DNA from: Bog-473 sp963743785
GTDB lineage: Bacteria > Actinomycetota > Acidimicrobiia > Acidimicrobiales > RAAP-2
Assembly: GCA_963743785.1 (NCBI GenBank)
Contig: CAVURD010000036.1
Coordinates: 1 to 64,000 of the forward strand
DNA: 64,000 nucleotides
Direction: 5' to 3'
Positions within the stretch are counted from its first letter, which is position 1. Each line of letters starts with the position of its first letter. A program made the translations under genes and the position numbers. Below, piece after piece: positions 9,369-15,965 of this stretch. The notes beneath the pieces are model-generated. The model did no database searches. It saw only the letters and a list, made by a program, of their open reading frames with translations, and had not been told where the DNA came from.

Positions 9369-10167
9369 GACCCATGGCGCTGCACACGCTCGTCGGCTGA
9401 TTGTCAGTCAACGCGCTGCAGATGGTCTGGACCAGCACCTTCGCCGACGCATCGATGTCGGCCCCAATTTGGGTGGAGTTATTCCCGACCATCGACGCGA
9501 TGTTGGTGAAACTCTGCCCAACAAGCTCGGCCGGATTGAACTGGGCCGACGTGAGCTCCATCTTGCCACCGAAGTCCAGCCACGGGAACGACTCGTTGGT
9601 GTGGGTCACCCAGAGCTTCTGCTCGGCCGCGGTCGGCGACTGCAGGGGCACATAGTAGTTACCGTCGGGCTCATTGGTGGTGGTCTCTACCGGCGTGAAC
9701 GTGAAGTACGGACTGGTGTAGGTCGTGTTGTAAAACGTCAACGTGGGAATGTTGCCGTCCCTCACCGCGGAGTGGATGCGCCCCGGCAGGGGGCTGAACG
9801 TGCCGAACTTCGACAGCGCCACATACATGGCCCACCGTTCGGTTGCGCAGACGGGACAGAATTCCGCGCCGATGTAGAGCAGGTCCGGTTTCCCGTCGGC
9901 CGACAGCTTCGGATCGCTGATGGCCTGAGGTGAGGTCACCAGCCCGCTCGTCGGTGCCGCCACGAGGGTGCTCAGCGGGATCGATGTCAATTTGCCGGAG
10001 ATGGCGGCGGGGATCGGGGTTCCGGCGGGCGGTGACGTGACCGAAGCGGCGCTAGACGGATTTCCGCCTCCGCTCACCTTGGCCACAACCAGGACCGCCA
10101 CGAGAACGAGCACCAGCACAACCGACCCCAATCCGATCCTCTGGTTGCGGCGTCGGCGGGCCACCAC
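9361..10167 (-). CDS. DUF929 thioredoxin-like membrane-anchored protein
   Basis: One N-terminal transmembrane helix (VVLVLVLVAVLVVAKV) after a basic stretch, then an exported domain resembling DUF929 family proteins. It has the redox motif FCPVCATERW (CxxC) embedded in LYIGAEFCPVCATERW, followed by PTLTFYN and SPYFTF blocks and two C-terminal cysteines (QTICSALT, TSVCSAMGHG). A thioredoxin-like role partnering the overlapping VKOR gene is inferred. The open frame with a usable start begins at GTG 10167, but a better SD-ATG lies upstream at 10311, separated by an in-frame TAA at 10273-10275. The true N-terminus is probably 10311, interrupted by an error or a genuine stop. Confidence 0.82.
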   Translation of the reverse strand: MVARRRRNQRIGLGSVVLVLVLVAVLVVAKVSGGGNPSSAASVTSPPAGTPIPAAISGKLTSIPLSTLVAAPTSGLVTSPQAISDPKLSADGKPDLLYIGAEFCPVCATERWAMYVALSKFGTFSPLPGRIHSAVRDGNIPTLTFYNTTYTSPYFTFTPVETTTNEPDGNYYVPLQSPTAAEQKLWVTHTNESFPWLDFGGKMELTSAQFNPAELVGQSFTNIASMVGNNSTQIGADIDASAKVLVQTICSALTDNQPTSVCSAMGHG

Positions 10168-10272
10168 GAGGGCGGCCTGCTGTTTGGCCGCCTGCTGCTC
10201 GTTGAATTTGCGACCGGCGGCCGGACGGCGGTCGGTGGACTGGGCTGCTCCCGTGCTTTTCGAGCTCGGCGC

Positions 10273-10311
10273 TTATCTCTGCTGATTTTTCTGCTGATTC
10301 TTTCGCGACAT
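10273..10311 (-). other. 12-codon leader or interrupted start of the DUF929 gene
   Basis: ATG 10311 has a strong SD (AAGGAGA, 7 bases upstream on the minus strand) and reads MSRKNQQKNQQR then TAA. The same frame then stays open through a Gln/Lys-rich stretch straight into the DUF929 protein. Either the TAA is a base error and this is the real N-terminus, or it is a short leader peptide. Confidence 0.5.
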
Positions 10312-10462
10312 GAGAGTTCTCCTTGGTTTGGCGAGACGGCAACAGAGCGCGCCTCGAATGGTTCGAAAGGGGATGTGCGCGGGTCGGCACATCTCGGTGA
10401 AACCGCCTACGTCAGACACACTCCGGGCTAGGCCGGTTGATCTGGGGCGAAATTCCTTCGAA

Positions 10463-10832
10463 CTAGGAGAACTGCGGGGGGCGGAATAGACCGATGAAGT
10501 TGCCGCGGGGCAGCAGCGCCGCTGCCGAGCGCTGGCGCCTGGTCATTCGACCGGCGGCCGCCATGGAGAGCACGCCGGCCAAGGCCGCCGCCGCCACGAC
10601 GGTGAGCGCGGGGGCGACCGGGGAGGGCACTCCTTTGGAGCACGACGAGTCAGCGCAACTTGGAATGAACGGATCGGCCACCGCGTGCGGCGTGAAGACC
10701 TCGGCCACGCCGGCAGTGAGGGTGCTTCTGTGCCGGCGCTCCCGCCTCGGTGAGGAGCGCGTTCGGCATCAGGCCGATGACGACAATGGCGGCCAAGGGC
10801 CCCAACAGACACCAGCGCCACGCGCACGACAT
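10463..10832 (-). CDS. Small membrane protein of unknown function
   Basis: About 120 residues. ATG 10832 lies 7 bases after a -10 box TAGCCT (10840-10845, minus strand), matching the leaderless pattern of this window. Two hydrophobic segments are visible: LLGPLAAIVVIGLMPNALL near the N-terminus and VAPALTVVAAAALAGVLSMAAA near the C-terminus, with an intervening segment containing CADSSCSKG. The two halves are in different registers, with the break near 10720. No family recognised. The extracytoplasmic cysteine pair next to the VKOR/DUF929 genes is suggestive but not evidence of a shared role. Confidence 0.55.
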
Positions 10833-10974
10833 GGTGCCAAGGCTACGGGCTAATTCTCGCCGCGTGCCGTCGGGCACTGACGAGGGCGTCTGGTGAAGTC
10901 ACACGAATGTCCTGTGCGAGGCTCGCACCAGCGAGAGCGCTCGTAGGGACTCCACCTTCCGGGAACCGCCCTGG

Positions 10975-11415
10975 TCAGCCGCCCAGGTCCATCAGCTCGA
11001 TCCGCACCCCGTCGGGATCGGTGCAGTAGACGAACTCAAGGGGCGTATCGCCGAACTCGATGGTGGTCCGGCTCGATGCCACCCGCGTGCCCCCCAGCTC
11101 CACCACCTTCGCCGCCACGGCCTCGACGTCGGTCACTCGGAACGACAGGTGGGTCAGGCCGAGCCGGTTCACCGCCCGCCGCTCCGTGTCGCCGAAGGGC
11201 GCGGGTTCGCTGAAGGCCAGCAGCTCAATGGCCGTGGTCCCCTTGCGGATGAACTGGGAGGTCACCTTGACCCCTTCGAGATCCATCAGCTGAGCGAACT
11301 CGGAGCCGATTTCATGACTCTCGGCGGCACGGAATCCGAGGGCGTCGCAGTAGAAGCGCAGCGATCGGTCAAGGTCGCTCACGCAGATGCCAAAGTGGGA
11401 GAAGGTCGGATCCAT
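10975..11415 (-). CDS. VOC/glyoxalase superfamily protein
   Basis: A 146-residue protein with two beta-alpha-beta-beta-beta modules. Metal-ligand positions are visible: His in FSHFGICVSDLDRSLRFY at the start, His in GLTHLSFRVTD in the second module, and Glu in GVRIELMDLGG at the end. ATG 11415 is chosen because the domain begins there; the frame is open upstream to 11505 but that part runs into the divergent mutase promoter. Its position back-to-back with an acyl-CoA mutase raises the possibility of methylmalonyl-CoA epimerase, but the epimerase signature is not convincing. Confidence 0.8.
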   Translation of the reverse strand: MDPTFSHFGICVSDLDRSLRFYCDALGFRAAESHEIGSEFAQLMDLEGVKVTSQFIRKGTTAIELLAFSEPAPFGDTERRAVNRLGLTHLSFRVTDVEAVAAKVVELGGTRVASSRTTIEFGDTPLEFVYCTDPDGVRIELMDLGG

Positions 11416-11482
11416 GGGCCCAAGTCTGCCCAAAACGAGGCTCGGATGGCTCGCCGGGCCTGACCTCCGTAGTCTCAAGGGT

Positions 11483-13081
11483 GTGACACCGGACAAGCAA
11501 GCCAACCAGGGGCACCGTACCGGCTCGGGGATCGAGGTCCACCCGGTATATCGAGCCGACGACCTGGAGGGCTGGGACAGCCGCGAGAAACTCGGGGAGC
11601 CCGGCGCTTTCCCCTACACCCGGGGGATCCACAAGGAGATGTACCGCTCGAAATTGTGGACCATGCGCCAATACGCCGGGTTCGGCTCGGCCGAGGCCAC
11701 CAACGAGCGGTTCAAGTTCCTGCTCGATGCCGGCCAGACCGGTCTCTCGTGCGCCTTCGACCTGCCCACCCAGATGGGCTACGACTCCGACCACCCGCGG
11801 GCCGAGGGCGAGGTGGGCAAGGTGGGGGTGGCCATCGACTCCCTGGCCGATATGCGCCTGCTCATGGCCGACCTGCCGATGGACAAGGTCACCACCTCCA
11901 TGACCATCAACGCCACCGGTGCGATCCTCCTCCTGCTCTACCAACTGGTGGCCGAGGAGCAGGGCGTCCCCGGTGAGAAGATCCGGGGCACCATCCAGAA
12001 CGACATTCTCAAGGAGTACATCGCCAGGGGTACCTACATCTACCCGCCCCGCCCCTCCATGCGTCTGATCGTCGACACGTTCTCCTATTGCGCGGCCAAC
12101 CTGCCCAGCTGGAACACCATCTCCATCTCCGGGTACCACATTCGAGAGGCGGGATCGACGGCGGTCCAGGAGATCGCCTTCACGCTGGCCAACGGCATCG
12201 CCTACGTCGAGGCGGCAATGGCGGCGGGCATGGACATCGATGCCTTCGCCCCCCGCCTGTCGTTCTTCTGGAACGCCCACAACAACCTGTTCGAGGAAGT
12301 GGCCAAGTACCGTGCCGCCCGCCGCATGTGGGCCCACATCATGACGGAGCGCTTCGGAGCCAAGGACGAGCGTTCCAAGATGCTGCGCTTTCACACTCAG
12401 ACCGGTGGCTCGACCCTGACCGCCCAGCAACCAGAGAACAACATCGTCCGGGTCACCCTGCAGTCGCTGGCCGCCGCCCTCGGGGGCACGCAGAGCTTGC
12501 ACACCAACGGCTTCGATGAAGCACTCGGACTGCCGACCACCCGCGCGGCCAAGATCGCGCTGCGCACCCAGCAGATCGTCGGCTTCGAGTCGGGCGTGGC
12601 CGACACCGTCGACCCTTTGGCTGGCTCCTACTTCGTGGAGGCACTGACCGACGAGGTCGAGCAGGCGGCCCAGGAGTACCTGGACCGGATCGACCAGCTC
12701 GGCGGCGCGGTGGCGGCAATTGAAGCCCGCTTCATGCAGGACGAGATTGAGAGCGCCGCCTACAGCTTCGCCAAGGCGGTGGACGACGGGGAGAAGATCG
12801 TCGTCGGCGTGAACCGATTCACCGATGCGGAGGGCGAGCCGGCCGACGTGTTCCCGATCGACATCGAGCAACAGCGAACCCAGATCGAGCGCACCAGGTC
12901 GGTGCGGGCCGGGCGCGACCAAACGGTGGTCGATTCGGCGCTCTCCGACATCGCCGTCACCGCCCGGGGCGAAGGGAACCTGCTCGTCCCGATGAAGGTC
13001 GCCCTGGGTGCCATGGCGACGCTGGGTGAGGTGGCCGATGTGCTCCGGGGCGAGTTCGGGGTCTACCAGCCCGGCGGATGA
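11483..13081 (+). CDS. Acyl-CoA mutase large subunit, methylmalonyl-CoA type
   Basis: A 532-residue TIM-barrel subunit of a coenzyme B12 acyl-CoA mutase; the B12-binding domain is absent and must be a separate subunit, not in this window. Y64 (in TMRQYAGFG) and R182 (in YIARGTYIYPP) correspond to the Tyr/Arg pair of methylmalonyl-CoA mutase, not the Phe/Gln pair of isobutyryl-CoA mutase, so methylmalonyl-CoA/succinyl-CoA is the likely substrate pair. Other motifs are GQTGLSCAFDLPTQMGYDSD and HTNGFDEALGLPT. GTG 11483 lies 7 bases after a -10 box TAGTCT (11470-11475), implying a leaderless message. Biotin carboxylase and carboxyltransferase genes elsewhere in the window fit the propionate pathway. 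Confidence 0.92.
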   Translation: MTPDKQANQGHRTGSGIEVHPVYRADDLEGWDSREKLGEPGAFPYTRGIHKEMYRSKLWTMRQYAGFGSAEATNERFKFLLDAGQTGLSCAFDLPTQMGYDSDHPRAEGEVGKVGVAIDSLADMRLLMADLPMDKVTTSMTINATGAILLLLYQLVAEEQGVPGEKIRGTIQNDILKEYIARGTYIYPPRPSMRLIVDTFSYCAANLPSWNTISISGYHIREAGSTAVQEIAFTLANGIAYVEAAMAAGMDIDAFAPRLSFFWNAHNNLFEEVAKYRAARRMWAHIMTERFGAKDERSKMLRFHTQTGGSTLTAQQPENNIVRVTLQSLAAALGGTQSLHTNGFDEALGLPTTRAAKIALRTQQIVGFESGVADTVDPLAGSYFVEALTDEVEQAAQEYLDRIDQLGGAVAAIEARFMQDEIESAAYSFAKAVDDGEKIVVGVNRFTDAEGEPADVFPIDIEQQRTQIERTRSVRAGRDQTVVDSALSDIAVTARGEGNLLVPMKVALGAMATLGEVADVLRGEFGVYQPGG

Positions 13082-13183
13082 GCGATCCTGGGCCACGGTC
13101 ATACTGGCCCCTCTTCGATCTGGTCATCCGCACGCCTCGCCTCGAGATCCGGCTACCCCGAGAGCGAGTTCGGCGCCTCTGGC

Positions 13184-13248
13184 GTTGTGCTCTCCCCCTC
13201 CCCCCCCAAACACCCCCCCCCCCCCCCCCCCCCCCCTCTTTCCCCCCC
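13184..13248. repeat. Poly-C tract with a 24-base run
   Basis: Within the 186-base gap after the mutase gene the plus strand is almost pure C: an 8-base run at 13200-13207, a 24-base run at 13213-13236 and a 7-base run at 13242-13248, broken by a few A/T. Nothing else in the window resembles it. Read on the minus strand it looks like the poly-G tail of low-signal two-colour reads, so an assembly artefact is likely; a G-quadruplex tract is the alternative. Confidence 0.8.
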
Positions 13249-13267
13249 TAGGGCGTCACTTCGCCGG

Positions 13268-13618
13268 CTAGGGCTCGTCCTTCGCAGGCACGATGTCGAG
13301 ACAATGAGCGAGGCCGGTTATTTCGAAGAGCCGGCGTACGGGTGACGAGGGCGAGAAGATCGTGAGGGTGCCTCCACCCCGCCGCACCCGCTTGTGTTCC
13401 GTGACGATGACGCCCAGTCCCGTGGTGTCCATGAAGTTCAACCTGGCCAGATCAAGGACCACGTTGGTCACACCCTTCATCTCAAGTTCGGCCAGACGGT
13501 CGTAGAGATATGGAGCGGTGGCGGCATCCAATTCTCCCGACACCGTGACGAGCGTTCGTTCCTCAGACCTTTGCACGTCAAGGTCAAGGGGAGCGGGTCT
13601 GGCCAGAGGGCTGGTCAT
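13268..13618 (-). CDS. STAS-domain anti-anti-sigma factor
   Basis: A 116-residue single STAS domain, like SpoIIAA/RsbV, which releases a sigma factor by binding its anti-sigma kinase. The core is GELDAATAPYL followed by LDLARLNFMDTTGLGVI. The usual phosphorylated Ser of the DS(S/T)G motif is Thr (T65 in MDTTGLG). SD GGAGAGG precedes ATG 13618. A canonical sigma-B-type promoter lies just upstream at 13678-13703, so the gene is probably part of the stress regulon it controls. It sits with CsbD and a small hydrophobic stress protein on the same strand. Confidence 0.92.
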   Translation of the reverse strand: MTSPLARPAPLDLDVQRSEERTLVTVSGELDAATAPYLYDRLAELEMKGVTNVVLDLARLNFMDTTGLGVIVTEHKRVRRGGGTLTIFSPSSPVRRLFEITGLAHCLDIVPAKDEP

Positions 13619-13677
13619 CGGGCTGCCTCTCCTTCCTCATCCAGCAAAGTGTTGGGATTCTCCAGCACGCTTCATTC

Positions 13678-13703
13678 ATACCCAACGGTGGATGTCCAGA
13701 AAC
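13678..13703 (-). promoter_or_regulatory. Sigma-B-type promoter of the STAS gene
   Basis: On the minus strand GTTTCT, 14 bases, then GGGTAT: an exact match to the general-stress consensus GTTT-N14-16-GGGTA(T). It ends about 60 bases before ATG 13618. Confidence 0.8.
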
Positions 13704-13800
13704 TCCGGAGGGTCCGCGGCTCGCTCGAAACGGCACGCGACATTCAACGAGACCTTCCACAGGCGGTTGTCGATCAAACCTCGGAATACCCAACGCGAAA

Positions 13801-13838
13801 GAGTCGCCGGGATACCAGTTCGGCATACCCGGCGACTC
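13801..13838 (-). terminator. Stem-loop terminator downstream of csbD
   Basis: A perfect 11-bp stem GAGTCGCCGGG/CCCGGCGACTC with a 16-base loop, followed on the minus strand by TTTCG. It sits 20 bases past the csbD stop and separates it from the STAS promoter. Confidence 0.7.
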
Positions 13839-13858
13839 CTTTCGTCAAAGAGTAACTC

Positions 13859-14032
13859 CTACTTCTTGACGGCGTCCTTGACCTTCTCTCCGGCTTGCTT
13901 CAGGTTGCCCGCAACCTTGTCCGCTTTGCCTTCCGCCTCGAGCGACTTGTCATCGGTGGCGCGACCGGCGGCGTCCTTCACATGCCCCTTTGCTTCCTGC
14001 GCTTTGTTCTTGGCTTTGTCAACGGTTGACAT
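13859..14032 (-). CDS. CsbD-family general stress protein
   Basis: A 57-residue, highly charged Lys/Ala/Asp protein: KAKNKAQEAKGHVKDAAGRATDD followed by SLEAEGKADKVAGNLKQAGEKVKD, the duplicated pattern typical of CsbD-like proteins. These are small stress-induced proteins of unknown molecular function, usually sigma-B dependent. ATG 14032 has the SD AAAGGAG. A GGGTAA element at 14065-14070 (minus strand) could be a degenerate sigma-B -10, but no matching GTTT -35 is seen. Confidence 0.9.
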   Translation of the reverse strand: MSTVDKAKNKAQEAKGHVKDAAGRATDDKSLEAEGKADKVAGNLKQAGEKVKDAVKK

Positions 14033-14114
14033 TGAGACTCCTTTCATCGTGATTCAGCTACTCCTTACCCGATTCCATCACGGGCAATCCAAGCTTCTTT
14101 GACGTGGGTCGCAT

Positions 14115-14279
14115 CTACCAGCGATAAAAGCGACGACTTCCTGCACTTTCCCCGCGGCCCAGCGCCACACCGACAATCCAAAACAGGGCGAAGACGACAG
14201 CAGCAATCCACAACGCGTGAATGGCGAATCCCGCACCGGCGAGGATGAGCACCAACAGCAACAACAACAGGATGACCAT
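14115..14279 (-). CDS. Small actinobacterial hydrophobic stress protein
   Basis: 54 residues: MVILLLLLLVLILAGAGFAI, a second hydrophobic segment (WIAAVVFALFWIVGVAL), and an Arg/aromatic end RRFYRW. This layout matches the short hydrophobic proteins common in actinobacterial genomes that end in a similar WYRW motif. An SD-like GAAAGGGG precedes ATG 14279. A sigma-B-type promoter sits 45 bases upstream (14324-14349). Membrane location is clear, molecular role unknown. Confidence 0.8.
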   Translation of the reverse strand: MVILLLLLLVLILAGAGFAIHALWIAAVVFALFWIVGVALGRGESAGSRRFYRW

Positions 14280-14323
14280 GATGTTCCCCTTTCGCTTAAG
14301 ACCCTTGTGGGTGTGAAGGATGT

Positions 14324-14349
14324 GTACCCCTCTCTGCGTTTTCGGAAAC
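14324..14349 (-). promoter_or_regulatory. Sigma-B-type promoter of the hydrophobic protein gene
   Basis: On the minus strand GTTTCC, 14 bases, then GGGTAC, a near-perfect general-stress promoter with the same spacing as the one at 13678-13703. It gives a leader of roughly 35 bases before ATG 14279. Confidence 0.75.
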
Positions 14350-14438
14350 CCACGGGCGCACGCTCGCACACTCGCGATGGCGCGCGTGTCTTCGATGCGA
14401 CGCCCGCTGGTGCGCCGTCAGGCGTCTTCGTTCAGTTG

Positions 14439-14478
14439 GTTTGCCTCAGTCCGAAGAGGTCTGCCTCAGTCCGAAGCG
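14439..14478. repeat. 20-bp tandem duplication
   Basis: Two adjacent 20-base units (GTTTGCCTCAGTCCGAAGAG and GTCTGCCTCAGTCCGAAGCG) differ at two positions. They lie just after the 3' end of the ABM gene. No coding or regulatory role is apparent. Confidence 0.7.
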
Positions 14479-14486
14479 AGCTGTCC

Positions 14487-14783
14487 TCAGGCCGTCGCGA
14501 CCGGCTCGAAGTGTTCGACGACCGGAAACGGTTCATAGAAGTGGTGCAAGAGATTCCGCCACTCCTCGTAGGCCGCTGAGCCGCGGAAGCCTTGGGTGTG
14601 GGCTTCGAGGGATTCCCATTCGACCAACAGCAAGAACGTACCGGGGTTCTCAAGGCAGCGTTCGACCCGTAGCCCGCCAAAGCCCGGACTGCGGGCGATG
14701 AACGTCTTGGCCTGTTCGAGGGCGGAGAGGAAGTCGTCCTCTTGGCCGGGGATGACATTGAGGATGGCGTGCTCGGTGATCAT
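14487..14783 (-). CDS. ABM-domain (antibiotic biosynthesis monooxygenase-like) protein
   Basis: 98 residues forming one dimeric alpha/beta-barrel ABM domain: ITEHAILNVIPGQEDDFLSA, SPGFGGLRVERCLENPGTFLLLVEWES, then a histidine-containing stretch HTQGFRGSAAYEEWRNLLHHFYEPFPVVEHFEP. Such small proteins act as quinol or haem monooxygenases or as non-catalytic folds. ATG 14783 overlaps the stop of the M20 gene (ATGA), so it is the third gene of the biotin-carboxylase operon. A link between its function and that operon is not evident. Confidence 0.85.
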   Translation of the reverse strand: MITEHAILNVIPGQEDDFLSALEQAKTFIARSPGFGGLRVERCLENPGTFLLLVEWESLEAHTQGFRGSAAYEEWRNLLHHFYEPFPVVEHFEPVATA

Positions 14784-15958
14784 GCGCTGAGCAACCGTTG
14801 GCGCATGGCGAGGTCGGTGGCCGCGTCGATGGCCGTCCAGGCCATGGCCACCGCGCCGTCCCGCACCGCCGCGTCGGCGGACGGGGTAATGCAGGCGGCG
14901 GCGAAGTCGGGCTGGTGATTCACGGCGCCATTGGTTTCGATCCGGACGAGGGGATGAATGGTCGGGACGGCCAGCGACACATTGGCCATGTCTGTTGAGA
15001 GCGTGGGCAACGGGGTGTCGGCGTCGTCGGCCTCGAACGTGCGCCCCAGACGTTCCGCATTGACCCGGTAGGCGGCCAACAGTCCGGGGTCGGCCTCCAT
15101 GTGCGAGTACACCGGCGAGAGGTCCTCGTAGGCCACCGTGCAACCGGTGGCCAGCGCGCCGGCTTCGAAGCAGGCGCGCACCCGCGGTTCGGCCGCACCG
15201 AGCGCGTCGATGGTGCGCGAACGCACCATGAAGCGTCCGGTGACACTGCCCGGGATCACGTTGGCTGCACCCCCGCCGCGGAGGATCACGCCATGGAGCT
15301 GGTCGCCCGGAGGCAGCTGCTGGCGCAGCAGGCCCAGAGCGACCTGGGAGATCGTCATGGCATCGAGGGCGTTCACGCCTTCCCAGGGGGCGGCCGACGC
15401 ATGGGCCTCCCGGCCGGTGAAGTGCACATCGAAGTGGGAGACGGCCAGGCAGGCGGCGGTCAGGCGTTCAGCCGGCCACGGGTGGATCATCATGGCGGCG
15501 TGCACGCCCTCGAAGGCCCCCCGTTCCAACATGAAGATCTTGCCTCCACCGCCCTCTTCGGCCGGCGTGCCCAGCACTCGCACCTGGACTCCGATCTGAT
15601 CAGCCACCGCGGCCAGGGCCAGCCCGGCACCGACGGCAGACGCGCCAATGATGTTGTGCCCGCAGGCATGGCCCACGTCGGGCAGGGCGTCGTATTCGGC
15701 GCACACGGCCACCACCAGTTCACCCTTCCCTGAACGGCATTCGAGCGCCGTGGGCAGGTCATAGGCGCCTTCGGTCACCCCCAGGCCGCCGGCACGCAGG
15801 GCGTCGGCCACGGCCTTCGCCGAGCGAGTCTCGTTGAAGCAGAGCTCAGGGGTGGCGTGGACCGCGTGGCTGAGAGTCACCAGGTCGGCGAGGTGGCCAT
15901 CGATGACCGATGCCGCCGCGTCCTTGATCGACTGGGCCCTCGGGTCGGCGTCGGTCAC
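14780..15958 (-). CDS. M20 family amidohydrolase (AbgB/IAA-aminoacid hydrolase-like)
   Basis: A 392-residue dinuclear-metal hydrolase that cleaves N-acyl amino acids. Metal-site motifs are present: CAEYDALPDVGHACGHNIIG (Cys/Asp/His ligands), GTPAEEGGGGK (catalytic and ligand Glu), and FTGREAHASAAPWEGVNALDA at the dimerisation-domain boundary. The closest group is M20D amidohydrolases such as p-aminobenzoyl-glutamate hydrolase subunit B. It starts 7 bases after the biotin carboxylase stop and overlaps the following ABM gene by 4 bases. The exact substrate is unknown. Confidence 0.9.
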   Translation of the reverse strand: MTDADPRAQSIKDAAASVIDGHLADLVTLSHAVHATPELCFNETRSAKAVADALRAGGLGVTEGAYDLPTALECRSGKGELVVAVCAEYDALPDVGHACGHNIIGASAVGAGLALAAVADQIGVQVRVLGTPAEEGGGGKIFMLERGAFEGVHAAMMIHPWPAERLTAACLAVSHFDVHFTGREAHASAAPWEGVNALDAMTISQVALGLLRQQLPPGDQLHGVILRGGGAANVIPGSVTGRFMVRSRTIDALGAAEPRVRACFEAGALATGCTVAYEDLSPVYSHMEADPGLLAAYRVNAERLGRTFEADDADTPLPTLSTDMANVSLAVPTIHPLVRIETNGAVNHQPDFAAACITPSADAAVRDGAVAMAWTAIDAATDLAMRQRLLSA

Positions 15959-15965
15959 GACATTC

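Noticed and set aside
10345..10365. TCGAATGGTTCGA palindrome as an SOS box
   Set aside because: The actinobacterial LexA box needs TCGAAC and GTTCGA arms with a 4-base gap; this has 5-base arms and a 3-base gap.
11369..13102. Long minus-strand frame opposite the mutase gene
   Set aside because: Antisense of a fully conserved acyl-CoA mutase; Val/Gly/His-rich shadow with no domain.
13584..13826. 80-codon minus-strand frame with an SD-like AAAGGAG before ATG near 13826
   Set aside because: The supposed SD and start lie in the csbD terminator stem, the frame crosses the sigma-B promoter and ends inside the STAS gene; no family match.
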